Assembly: GCA_902796695.1 (NCBI GenBank)
Contig: CADBQE010000110.1
Span: 1 to 18,745, forward strand
DNA: 18,745 bases
From: an uncultured Lachnospiraceae bacterium
GTDB lineage: Bacteria; Bacillota; Clostridia; Lachnospirales; Lachnospiraceae
Direction of reading: 5' to 3'
The number at the start of each line of letters is the position of its first letter. Within the stretch, counting starts at the first letter, position 1. The notes under the pieces were generated by a model that was not told where the DNA came from, did not search any database, and saw only the letters and a program-made list of their open reading frames with translations. Both the position numbers and the translations under genes were made by a program. Shown here piece after piece: positions 1 to 6,491 of this stretch.

Positions 1-1
1 G

Positions 2-1141
2 CTCGGCGGGCTGCTGGGCGGCGCGATCTGCGGCGTTCACCGGGTCCTGATGGGCGGCGCAACGGCCGCCGCCTGTGTGGTGGCGACCTGCTGCATCGGT
101 CCGGCCTGCGGATTCCTGGGGAAGAAAATGCGCACGACGCAGCTTAGGCCCTGGCAGGCTTTCCCGATCGGCGCCGCCATGGAGGTCTTTCATCTGGGCG
201 TCGTCCTGCTTATGGTCAAGCCCTGGGAGACCGCGCTGAGCATCGTCAAGGCCATCTGGATCCCGTTTATCCTGGTCAACGCTCTCGGCTTCACGCTGAT
301 GATCTTCATGGTGCGCTACGTGGAGCAGCGGCGGGATATGACGGTCGCGCAGGCCCGCATCCAGTCCGATCTGAAGACCGCCACTACGATCCAGCACTCG
401 CTTCTGCCGCCCATCCGCGACGACTATCCCGGCCGTCCGGAAATATCCCTCGCCGCCGATATGGACGCCGCGCGGGAAGTGGGCGGGGACTTCTATGACT
501 TTTTCTTTGTGGACCCGGATCACCTGGCTTTCCTGATCGGGGACGTTTCGGGCAAAAGCATCCCCGGCGCGCTGTTCATGGTGCGCTCCAAGCAGGTGCT
601 GCAGAGCTGCATCCGTGATTTGCGCCCGCTCGCGGAGGCGGTGCGCCGTGCCAACGAAAGCCTGTACGAGAACAATGAGGCGGAAATGTTCGTCACCGCC
701 TGGATGGGAATCCTGGAACTTTCCACCGGTCTTCTATCCTATGTGAACGCGGGCCATAATCCCCCCGTTCTCCTGTCCGGGGACGGAGAAAGGACCTGGC
801 TCAGACGCAAGGGCGGGTTTATTCTGGGCGGCATGCCCGGCATTCCCTACAAAGAAAGCAGTCTGACGCTGCTTCCGGGCGACAAGATCTTCCTTTATAC
901 CGACGGCGTAACGGAAGCCGAAGACAGCAGCCATACGCTCTTCGGGGAAGAACGGCTGATGGCAACGCTGGCCGCCCACGAGGCCGAAAGCGCGGATGAC
1001 ATCATCCGGGCGGTCGCATCCGGCCTTGCGGCCCATGTGCAGGGCTTTGAACAATCCGATGATATTACCATGCTGTGTCTGGAATACCGCGGGCAGAACG
1101 CCGGCGCGCCGGGCGGCAGCAGGAAGAAAGAAGGAGAATAA
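2..1141 (+). CDS. 5TMR-LYT membrane sensor / SpoIIE-type PP2C phosphatase (5'-partial)
   Basis: The reading frame is open from the left edge, so the true start lies outside the window. The first ~110 residues are hydrophobic, with an early G-rich stretch, an internal HR pair and a later ME..H segment. This is how the last helices of a 5TMR-LYT domain (the membrane module of LytS-type sensors) look. A short coiled-coil-like linker follows at about 325-400. Then comes a complete SpoIIE/PP2C-like catalytic domain: GGDFYD at 482-499, GDVSGKS with the metal-binding Asp at 542-544, an NAGHNPP segment near 748, TDG with Asp at 902-904, and SDD with Asps at 1058-1063. Such proteins dephosphorylate Ser/Thr on partner proteins, often anti-anti-sigma factors. 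It probably sits in the membrane and responds to an envelope or small-molecule signal; the ligand and partner are unknown. The DUF4298 gene follows by 1 base, so the two are likely co-transcribed. Confidence 0.88.
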   Translation, partial: LGGLLGGAICGVHRVLMGGATAAACVVATCCIGPACGFLGKKMRTTQLRPWQAFPIGAAMEVFHLGVVLLMVKPWETALSIVKAIWIPFILVNALGFTLMIFMVRYVEQRRDMTVAQARIQSDLKTATTIQHSLLPPIRDDYPGRPEISLAADMDAAREVGGDFYDFFFVDPDHLAFLIGDVSGKSIPGALFMVRSKQVLQSCIRDLRPLAEAVRRANESLYENNEAEMFVTAWMGILELSTGLLSYVNAGHNPPVLLSGDGERTWLRRKGGFILGGMPGIPYKESSLTLLPGDKIFLYTDGVTEAEDSSHTLFGEERLMATLAAHEAESADDIIRAVASGLAAHVQGFEQSDDITMLCLEYRGQNAGAPGGSRKKEGE

Positions 1142-1142
1142 C

Positions 1143-1454
1143 ATGACTCAGATCGAACGCATTCAGGAAATGGAACAGTGTCTGGACACCTCGGCCCTGG
1201 CCTTCCGGAACCTCGCGGCGGCGCTGGACGAATACGAAGCCGCGCAGAAAGCCTATCAGAAGCTGATCGGCTATTACGATTCCCCCCGCTGGATCAAGGA
1301 CTTTGAAGACGACGAAGCCGGCCGCCTGCCGCAGGATCTAAAGCGCGGCGTCCTGTCCGAAGATGCCGTCTACGACCTGATTGCCGACAGCCGGGAATTA
1401 AAGATCCGGATGATGAAGCTTCTCACAAAAACCCTGGAAAAGGATCTGCCCTGA
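1143..1454 (+). CDS. DUF4298 family small protein
   Basis: A 103-residue acidic, helical protein with no signal peptide or membrane segment. The ATG at 1143 has an AAGGAG site at about 1131-1136, six bases upstream. The same frame is open further upstream, but that part overlaps the phosphatase gene and has no ribosome site. The N-terminal two thirds is charged and helix-prone (MEQCLDT, ALDEYEAAQKAY). A YYDSPRWIKDFEDDEAG segment precedes LPQDLKRGVLSEDAVYDL. I recognise this pattern as DUF4298, common in Firmicutes and of unknown function. It lies 1 base after the phosphatase stop, so it may be translationally coupled to it. Whether it is a substrate or regulator of the phosphatase cannot be told from sequence. 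Confidence 0.82.
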   Translation: MTQIERIQEMEQCLDTSALAFRNLAAALDEYEAAQKAYQKLIGYYDSPRWIKDFEDDEAGRLPQDLKRGVLSEDAVYDLIADSRELKIRMMKLLTKTLEKDLP

Positions 1455-1470
1455 TCCGCTTCCGCCCAGG

Positions 1471-1508
1471 CCCTCCTGCATTCCTTGACTTTGCAGGGGG
1501 GCTGTTTT
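1471..1508 (+). terminator. Hairpin after DUF4298, possible terminator overlapping the nhaC promoter
   Basis: Bases 1471-1480 pair with 1492-1501 over 10 base pairs including one G-T wobble. The loop is 11 bases (1481-1491). CTGTTTT follows at 1502-1508. The position fits a terminator for the phosphatase/DUF4298 unit, but the T-run is short. The loop contains the -35 element of the next promoter. Confidence 0.45.
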
Positions 1509-1513
1509 ATAAT
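1485..1513 (+). promoter_or_regulatory. Sigma-A promoter of the nhaC-murE unit
   Basis: TTGACT at 1485-1490, a 17-base spacer, and TATAAT at 1508-1513. This is 5/6 plus 6/6 to the housekeeping consensus with ideal spacing. The transcript would begin near 1520, giving a leader of about 26 bases with AGGAGG at 1534-1539 before the start codon at 1546. The -35 hexamer lies in the loop of an inverted repeat (arms 1471-1480 and 1492-1501). Confidence 0.85.
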
Positions 1514-1545
1514 GAACAGAATCAATAATTCTCAGGAGGTCTGTT

Positions 1546-3048
1546 ATGATGCAGGCAACATTCTGGGCTCTGATCCCGCCTCTACTGGCGATCATCATCA
1601 GCCTGATCACGAAAGAAGTCAACCTGTCTCTCTTTGCCGGCATTCTGGTCGGCGGCCTGCTGTTTACCGGCGGTGATCCCTTCAAAACGCTGGAGACCAT
1701 TCTGTCCGTCATGGCGGAGAAGGTCCAGGGCAACATGGGTGTACTGGTCTTCATCATCCTGCTGGGCATGATCGTCTATCTGATGAATCTTTCCGGTGCC
1801 ACGGGACGCTACGCGAAATGGGCCTCGCGCCGCATCAAAGGCCGGAAGGCCACGCTGCTGGCAAGCATGCTGCTGGGCATCGTCGTTTTTGTGGACGACT
1901 ATTTCAACTGCCTGACCGTCGGCACCGTCATGCGGCCGCTCACGGACCGCAATCGGATCTCCCGGGAAAAACTGGCCTATGTGATCGACTCCACCGCGGC
2001 GCCGATCTGCATTATCGCACCGATCTCCTCCTGGGCCGCCGCCGTCAGCTCCTATATTCCGGACGGCTCCGCGATCGACGGCTTCACGCTGTTCCTGCGC
2101 ACGATCGTTTTCAACTTCTACACCTGGTTCTCCCTGGCGCTGATCGTCATTACCACGCTGCTGCACACGGATTTCGGCAAAATGCGCCGCTATGAGCAGG
2201 CGGCCGCCGCGGCGGACACGCTTCCGGAGGCGGAAGCGCAAGAAGCGGAAAACAGCCGCGGCCGGGTCTTTGACCTGGTGCTGCCGGTGCTGGCGCTGAT
2301 CCTCTTCTCCCTGGTCTGCATGCTGTATACCGGCGGCCTGTTCTCCGGCAAAGCGGCCGGCATCGGCGACGCATTCGCGAACTGCGACGCGATCACGGGC
2401 CTGGCCATGGGCGGCTTCCTGACGGTCTTTTTCCTGGCGATCCTGTATCTGCCGCGGAAGATCGTAACCCCGAAGGTCTTTCTGGAAGGCCTGGTGGAGG
2501 GCTTCAAGCACATGGTCCCCGCTACGCTGATCCTGGTGCTGGCCTGGACGCTGGGCGGCATCTGCGGCGCGGATTATCTGGACGCCGGCGGCTTTGTGAG
2601 CAGCTTCGTGGCGCAGAACAACATCTCCCTGAACCTCGTGCCGGCGCTCTTCTTTGTGATCGCACTGCTGCTCGCTTTCTCCACGGGGACTTCCTGGGGC
2701 ACCTTCGCGATCCTGATCCCTATCGCGGTCGCGGTCTTCCGGGATGAAATGACGCCCCTGATGATCATGGCCACGGCGGCTGTTCTGGGCGGCGGCGTGT
2801 GCGGCGATCACCTGAGCCCGATCTCCGATACCACGATTCTGAGTTCCACGGGGGCGGGCTGCGACCACATCCGCCATGTGGAATCCCAGCTGCCGTACGG
2901 CTTCCTGGTGGCGGCCGTCAGCGCCGTCTGCTATATTCTGGCCGGCGCGGCGGGGCTTAATGTCTGGATTACGCTGTGCCTCGGCATCGTGCTGCTGCTC
3001 GGCTTTGTGCTGGCCGTCCGCGTTTTCTATGCAAAAAAAGAAGGCTGA
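1546..3048 (+). CDS. NhaC-family Na+/H+ antiporter
   Basis: A 500-residue, very hydrophobic protein with about 11-12 membrane segments. A single polar insert (about residues 220-245, rich in Ala and Glu) divides the two halves. The segment DDYFNCLTVG begins at residue 117 and leads into a conserved run with DRNRISREKLAY and DSTAAPICIIAPISSW. This is the hallmark of the NhaC family, which includes Na+/H+ antiporters and the MleN malate/lactate antiporter. The second half carries FSTGTSWGTF and GDHLSPISDTT, also typical. The exact substrate (Na+ only, or coupled to an organic acid) is not readable. Two adjacent ATGs (1546, 1549) both suit the AGGAGG site; I take the first. murE follows after 24 bases and probably shares the promoter. 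Confidence 0.9.
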   Translation: MMQATFWALIPPLLAIIISLITKEVNLSLFAGILVGGLLFTGGDPFKTLETILSVMAEKVQGNMGVLVFIILLGMIVYLMNLSGATGRYAKWASRRIKGRKATLLASMLLGIVVFVDDYFNCLTVGTVMRPLTDRNRISREKLAYVIDSTAAPICIIAPISSWAAAVSSYIPDGSAIDGFTLFLRTIVFNFYTWFSLALIVITTLLHTDFGKMRRYEQAAAAADTLPEAEAQEAENSRGRVFDLVLPVLALILFSLVCMLYTGGLFSGKAAGIGDAFANCDAITGLAMGGFLTVFFLAILYLPRKIVTPKVFLEGLVEGFKHMVPATLILVLAWTLGGICGADYLDAGGFVSSFVAQNNISLNLVPALFFVIALLLAFSTGTSWGTFAILIPIAVAVFRDEMTPLMIMATAAVLGGGVCGDHLSPISDTTILSSTGAGCDHIRHVESQLPYGFLVAAVSAVCYILAGAAGLNVWITLCLGIVLLLGFVLAVRVFYAKKEG

Positions 3049-3072
3049 TGCCGAATTGTGAAAGGACCCGTT

Positions 3073-4524
3073 ATGAAACTGTCTGATCTGTTTCCTGTCA
3101 ATTCCGATATTCCGATCACCGGACTGGCGCTGGATTCCAGGAAGGTCCGCCCCGGCGACCTGTTCTTCTGTCTGGAAGGGCTGACCAGCGACGGCCACGC
3201 CTTTGCGGGCAAGGCCGCGGAAGCCGGCGCCGCCGCCATCGTTCACAGCAAACCGCTGGAGGAGCGGCCCGGCGTTGTCTATATCCCGGTCCCGGATGTG
3301 ACCGAAGAGCTCAACCGGGTCAGCGACCTGTTCTACGGCAGCCCCAGCCGCAAAATGACCGTGTTCGGCGTGACGGGCACCAACGGTAAGACCACGATCA
3401 CCATGATCCTGCGCAGCCTGTTTTCCCACGTAACACCCACCGGCTATATCGGCACGGTCGGCGTGGAATACGGCAGCGTGCACCGGGATGCGTCCTTAAC
3501 GACCCCGGACCAGATCGAGCTGCAGAGCGACCTGGCGGAAATGTATGCCGCCGGCATCCGCGCGGCGGCGGTCGAGATCTCCTCTCACGGCCTGGTGCAG
3601 CGGCGGGCGGACCGGATCGACGTGGACTGCGCCGTCTTCACCAATCTGACGCGCGACCACCTGGATTATCATAAGACCATGGAGGCCTACTTCGAGGCCA
3701 AGCAGATCCTGTTCAAAAACATGAAGCCGGACGGCATCGCCGTGCTGAACGCGGACGATCCCACGCTGGAAACGTTAAAGGCCTGCTGCGCCTGCCCGGT
3801 CGTCACCTACGGCCGGAAGGAAGGCGGGAACGCGGACTATCAGGCCCGCGATATCGTGCTGGGGCCCCGTTTTACGACTTTCACGCTGCGGCATGACGGC
3901 CGGGACTATCCGGTGCGCTGCAACCTGATCGCGGGCTACAACATCAGCAATCTGCTGGCCGTGATCGCCGCCGCCCACACGCAGGGCATGTCCCTGGAGC
4001 AGATGATCCCGCTGCTGGAAAAGATCCCGCAGGTTCCCGGACGCATGGAAGTGGTCGATGAAGGCCAGAGTTATCACGTGATCGTGGACTTCGCGCATAC
4101 GCCGGACGCTTTTGACAAAGTCTTTGAATTTGCGCAGAAGGTCCGCCATCCGGAAGGAAAGGTCTATGCCGTGTTCGGCAGCTCCGGACGGCGCGATACG
4201 GGCAAGCGGCCCATTATGGGCGAGATCGCCGGCCGCTTCTGCGACGAGATCGTAACGACGCAGGATGATCCGCGCGACGAGGATCCGGCTGCCATCGGCG
4301 CCGTGATCCTGGAAGGAGCCGCCCGGAGCGGCTGCCCGGGGCTGTTTATCGAACGACGCGCGGATGCCATTGAATACGTCATCAAAAAAGCGCAGCCCGA
4401 CGATCTGATCCTGCTGCTGGGTCAGGGCCGCCAGCCGTACATCATTAAAGCCGACGGCTACCGCGAGCCCTACGACGGCGACCCCGAAACGGCCCGCCGC
4501 CTGATCCGGAAGTATCTCGGATAA
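3073..4524 (+). CDS. murE: UDP-N-acetylmuramoyl-tripeptide synthetase (MurE-type ligase)
   Basis: A 483-residue cytoplasmic Mur ligase that adds the third peptide residue (normally meso-diaminopimelate or lysine) to UDP-MurNAc-L-Ala-D-Glu using ATP. Seen in order: an N-terminal UDP-binding domain with LDSRKVRPGDLFF; the ATP loop GTNGKTT at residues 102-108; TTPDQ; EISSHGL; FTNLTRDHLDYH; a Lys in the YFEAKQILF segment that is carbamylated in the family; a central domain ending in DFAHTP and FGSSGRRDTGKRP; and a C-terminal domain. The residue-3 selectivity motif, usually DNPR in diaminopimelate enzymes, here reads DDPR (398-401). I start at the ATG at 3073 because AAAGGA lies 6-7 bases upstream; the GTG at 3058 has no such site. 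The gene stands outside any dcw cluster, next to an antiporter, so a second murE may exist in the genome. Confidence 0.9.
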   Translation: MKLSDLFPVNSDIPITGLALDSRKVRPGDLFFCLEGLTSDGHAFAGKAAEAGAAAIVHSKPLEERPGVVYIPVPDVTEELNRVSDLFYGSPSRKMTVFGVTGTNGKTTITMILRSLFSHVTPTGYIGTVGVEYGSVHRDASLTTPDQIELQSDLAEMYAAGIRAAAVEISSHGLVQRRADRIDVDCAVFTNLTRDHLDYHKTMEAYFEAKQILFKNMKPDGIAVLNADDPTLETLKACCACPVVTYGRKEGGNADYQARDIVLGPRFTTFTLRHDGRDYPVRCNLIAGYNISNLLAVIAAAHTQGMSLEQMIPLLEKIPQVPGRMEVVDEGQSYHVIVDFAHTPDAFDKVFEFAQKVRHPEGKVYAVFGSSGRRDTGKRPIMGEIAGRFCDEIVTTQDDPRDEDPAAIGAVILEGAARSGCPGLFIERRADAIEYVIKKAQPDDLILLLGQGRQPYIIKADGYREPYDGDPETARRLIRKYLG

Positions 4525-4555
4525 GCGTGCCGCAGCACGGATCTGTCTTTCCCGT

Positions 4556-4590
4556 AAAAACGGACTGCCGCCCCGCAGCAGTCCGTTTTT
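4556..4590 (+). terminator. Strong intrinsic terminator after murE
   Basis: The stem is CGGACTGC (4561-4568) with GCAGTCCG (4578-4585). It is extended by AAAAA (4556-4560) against TTTTT (4586-4590), giving 13 base pairs around a 9-base loop. It ends the nhaC-murE transcript. Confidence 0.93.
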
Positions 4591-4591
4591 C

Positions 4592-4613
4592 TTCTGCGCG
4601 AACATCCGCAGAA
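4592..4613. repeat. Short inverted repeat upstream of the HMA-ZIP promoter
   Basis: TTCTGCG (4592-4598) and CGCAGAA (4607-4613) form a perfect 7-base-pair stem with an 8-base loop. It sits directly after the murE terminator and 6 bases before the -35 element of the next unit. It may be an upstream regulator site or simply a second hairpin; nothing decides this. Confidence 0.4.
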
Positions 4614-4618
4614 CAGTC

Positions 4619-4647
4619 TTGATTTTTCCGGCCGGACCGGATATAAT
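4619..4647 (+). promoter_or_regulatory. Sigma-A promoter of the HMA-ZIP unit
   Basis: TTGATT at 4619-4624, a 17-base spacer, and TATAAT at 4642-4647. Transcription would start near 4654, leaving a leader of about 65 bases before the ATG at 4718. The spacer contains one arm (4631-4640) of a 10-base inverted repeat. Confidence 0.82.
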
Positions 4648-4702
4648 GCAGAAAGTTAGTTTATGCTAACCTCTTCGTTATAACAAACCCCGCCGGTCCG
4701 GC
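4631..4702. repeat. Perfect 10-base inverted repeat flanking the promoter core
   Basis: GCCGGACCGG (4631-4640) is repeated inverted as CCGGTCCGGC (4693-4702). Each arm contains the near-palindrome CCGG-N-CCGG. The left arm lies between -35 and -10 and would not be transcribed. The pair is therefore more likely a double protein-binding site than an RNA hairpin, or a chance product of GC-rich DNA. Confidence 0.45.
4653..4672. promoter_or_regulatory. Palindromic operator candidate at the HMA-ZIP transcription start
   Basis: GTTAG (4655-4659) and CTAAC (4666-4670) are inverted around a 6-base centre, exactly over the predicted start of transcription, where a bound repressor would block initiation. 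The right half reads CTAACCT, as in half-sites of DtxR-type metal-dependent repressors (TTAGGTTAG/CTAACCTAA). The spacing between halves is wider than the classical DtxR site, so the regulator is not assigned. Its position ahead of metal-handling genes supports a metal sensor. Confidence 0.55.
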
Positions 4703-4717
4703 AGAAAGAAGGATATC

Positions 4718-4972
4718 ATGAATCAGATTACCCTGCATATTGAAGGAATGATGTGCGGAATGTGCGAAGCCCATATCTGCGATACGATCCGCAAGGCGGT
4801 CCCCTCCGCTAAAAAAGTCTCCGCTTCCCGGGGAAAAAAAGAAGCCGTGTTCCTGACGGAGGAACCGGTCGATCCCGAAGCCCTGAAAGCGGCTATTGAA
4901 GCGACAGGCTATTCCTGCCCGGATGTAAAAACGGCTCCGTATGAAAAGAAAGGATTCTTCAGACGTTCATGA
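4718..4972 (+). CDS. Heavy-metal-associated (HMA) domain protein, CopZ-like
   Basis: An 84-residue soluble protein made almost entirely of one HMA ferredoxin-like domain. The metal loop is GMMCGMCEAH, with the two cysteines at residues 13 and 16 (CxxC). The family signature G-M-x-C-x-x-C is intact, with a His three residues on. A basic tail (EKKGFFRRS) follows the fold. Such proteins bind soft metals, usually Cu(I), and deliver them to transporters or regulators. The ATG at 4718 has AGAAGGA at 4706-4712. Its stop overlaps the start of the ZIP transporter by 4 bases (ATGA), so the two are probably made together. This suggests it serves the ZIP protein or senses its cargo. The metal is not known. 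Confidence 0.85.
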   Translation: MNQITLHIEGMMCGMCEAHICDTIRKAVPSAKKVSASRGKKEAVFLTEEPVDPEALKAAIEATGYSCPDVKTAPYEKKGFFRRS

Positions 4973-5757
4973 AAACCGTCATCTGGGGACTGCTGATCCC
5001 CTTTATCGGCACGGCAGCCGGCGCTGCCTGCGTATTTTTTCCGAAAAAGGACCTGCGGTCCGACGTGCAGCGGGCCCTGACCGGCTTTGCCGCCGGCGTC
5101 ATGGTTGCGGCCTCGATCTGGAGCCTGATCGTTCCGGCGATCGAGCAGTCCGAAGCGATGGGCCGCCTGGCTTTCCTGCCCGCCTTCATCGGCTTCTGGC
5201 TGGGCATTCTGTTCCTGCTGTTGCTGGACCATATCATCCCGCATCTGCACCGGCGGATCGATCAGGCCGATCAGACCGAAGGGCCGAGAAGCCGGCTGAA
5301 CCGGACGGTCATGATGGTGCTGGCCGTCACGCTCCATAATATTCCGGAAGGCATGGCCGTCGGCGTTGTCTATGCCGGACTGGTTTCCGGCTCCGCCGAA
5401 ATTACGGCGGGCGGCGCGCTGGCGCTGGCGCTCGGGATCGCGATCCAGAACTTTCCGGAAGGCGCCATCATTTCCATGCCGCTCTTTGCCGAAGGGAAAA
5501 ACAGGACAAAGTCTTTCCTGCTCGGCGTCCTGTCCGGGGCGGTCGAGCCGGTATTCGGCGGCATCACGGTCCTGATTGCCGGCCTTGTGATCCCGGCGAT
5601 GCCCTATCTGCTCTCCTTTGCGGGCGGCGCCATGTTGTATGTGGTCGTGGAGGAGCTGATCCCGGAAATGTCCGCCGGAGAGCATTCCAACATCGGCGTG
5701 GTCTTCTTTGCCGTGGGCTTCAGCCTGATGATGGCGCTGGACGTCGCGTTAGGGTAA
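4969..5757 (+). CDS. ZIP-family divalent metal transporter (ZupT-like)
   Basis: A 262-residue integral membrane protein with about 8 hydrophobic segments, the usual length for bacterial ZIP proteins. The two metal-binding helices are clear: HNIPEG at 123-128 (helix 4) and QNFPEG at 160-165 (helix 5). A VEELIPE segment lies at 227-233. ZIP proteins move Zn2+, Fe2+ or Mn2+ into the cytoplasm. A short polar loop with DHIIPHLH near residues 87-94 could hold metal on the way. The start overlaps the HMA gene by 4 bases, so translation is coupled. The palindrome upstream of the pair suggests repression when metal is plentiful. The gene converges on ispD with a 29-base gap and no clear terminator between them. 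Confidence 0.92.
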   Translation: MKTVIWGLLIPFIGTAAGAACVFFPKKDLRSDVQRALTGFAAGVMVAASIWSLIVPAIEQSEAMGRLAFLPAFIGFWLGILFLLLLDHIIPHLHRRIDQADQTEGPRSRLNRTVMMVLAVTLHNIPEGMAVGVVYAGLVSGSAEITAGGALALALGIAIQNFPEGAIISMPLFAEGKNRTKSFLLGVLSGAVEPVFGGITVLIAGLVIPAMPYLLSFAGGAMLYVVVEELIPEMSAGEHSNIGVVFFAVGFSLMMALDVALG

Positions 5758-5786
5758 GCGGGCCTGGTTCCGGCGCCGCGCCGTAT

Positions 5787-6491
5787 TTATTCCGCAGTTC
5801 CCGGCTGCACTCCCGGGAAGGTCGCTACGTCATCCGGCGTGGTGATTTTTTTATTGGCATAGGAGCCTTCCACGATCTTTACCGGATAACCGGCCAGTTC
5901 CATCAGGCTGCAGTCATCCGTGACCGGAACATCGCGGAAGCGTTCGTGGGCCGCCTGCAGTTCCCTGCGCAGGAAGCCCTGCGGCGTCTGGATCAGGCGC
6001 GTCAGGCGGCGGTCCGTGGTCTGAGTTACTTCGCCCGCTTCGTTGACGATCTTGACCGTATCTTTGCTGACGACGCCGGTGCTGACCGCCGGATAAGTCT
6101 TAAGGGCCTCCAGGCAGGCGTCCGCCATGGCGCGAGTCGCGAACGGACGGGCGCCGTCATGGATCAGGACCAGCGGTTCGCGGCACAGAAGCAGGGCGTT
6201 GTATACGGAGTCCCGGCGCGTTTCGCCGCCTTCGGCAAGCAGGATCTTTGTTCCAGGCTGCAGCCCGTGCGCGGTTTCCCAGGCGGCGGCCAGCGCCGCG
6301 ATCGCCTCCCGGTCCGCGGGCCGGCAGGGAATCACTACATGGCGCACCGCGGGATGGGTTCCGAAAAGATCCAGCGAATACTGCAGGACCGGGATTCCTC
6401 CGATCCGGATCAGGACTTTGTTGACCGGGCCGCCGAAACGGCTTCCGCTGCCGCCCGCGGCCAGGATCACGTCACAGGACGCCGGACTCAT
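5787..6491 (-). CDS. ispD: 2-C-methyl-D-erythritol 4-phosphate cytidylyltransferase
   Basis: A 234-residue cytoplasmic enzyme of the MEP isoprenoid route that joins MEP and CTP to give CDP-ME. Seen: the nucleotide-binding loop AAGGSGSRFGGPVNK (residues 11-25) with its Gly-rich turn, Arg and Lys; GGETRRDSVYNAL; HDGARPF (111-117); VSKDTVK; QTPQGF; and the C-terminal run TDDCSLMELAGYPV followed by GSYANKKITTPDD. All are IspD marks. I start at the ATG at 6489-6491, which overlaps the ispE stop by 4 bases (ATGA) and begins just before the nucleotide fold. A longer frame reaching 6629 runs inside ispE and would add 46 unrelated residues. It is the last gene of its transcript. Confidence 0.94.
   Translation of the reverse strand: MSPASCDVILAAGGSGSRFGGPVNKVLIRIGGIPVLQYSLDLFGTHPAVRHVVIPCRPADREAIAALAAAWETAHGLQPGTKILLAEGGETRRDSVYNALLLCREPLVLIHDGARPFATRAMADACLEALKTYPAVSTGVVSKDTVKIVNEAGEVTQTTDRRLTRLIQTPQGFLRRELQAAHERFRDVPVTDDCSLMELAGYPVKIVEGSYANKKITTPDDVATFPGVQPGTAE

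Noticed and set aside
1582..3483. A 633-residue open frame on the minus strand opposite nhaC and murE
   Set aside because: It is a mirror of strongly biased third-position GC in the real genes. Its product is rich in Gln, His, Arg and Asp with no fold or family, and it spans two clear genes.
5758..5786. Terminator between the ZIP gene and ispD
   Set aside because: A 5-base GC hairpin can be drawn, but there is no T-run on either strand.
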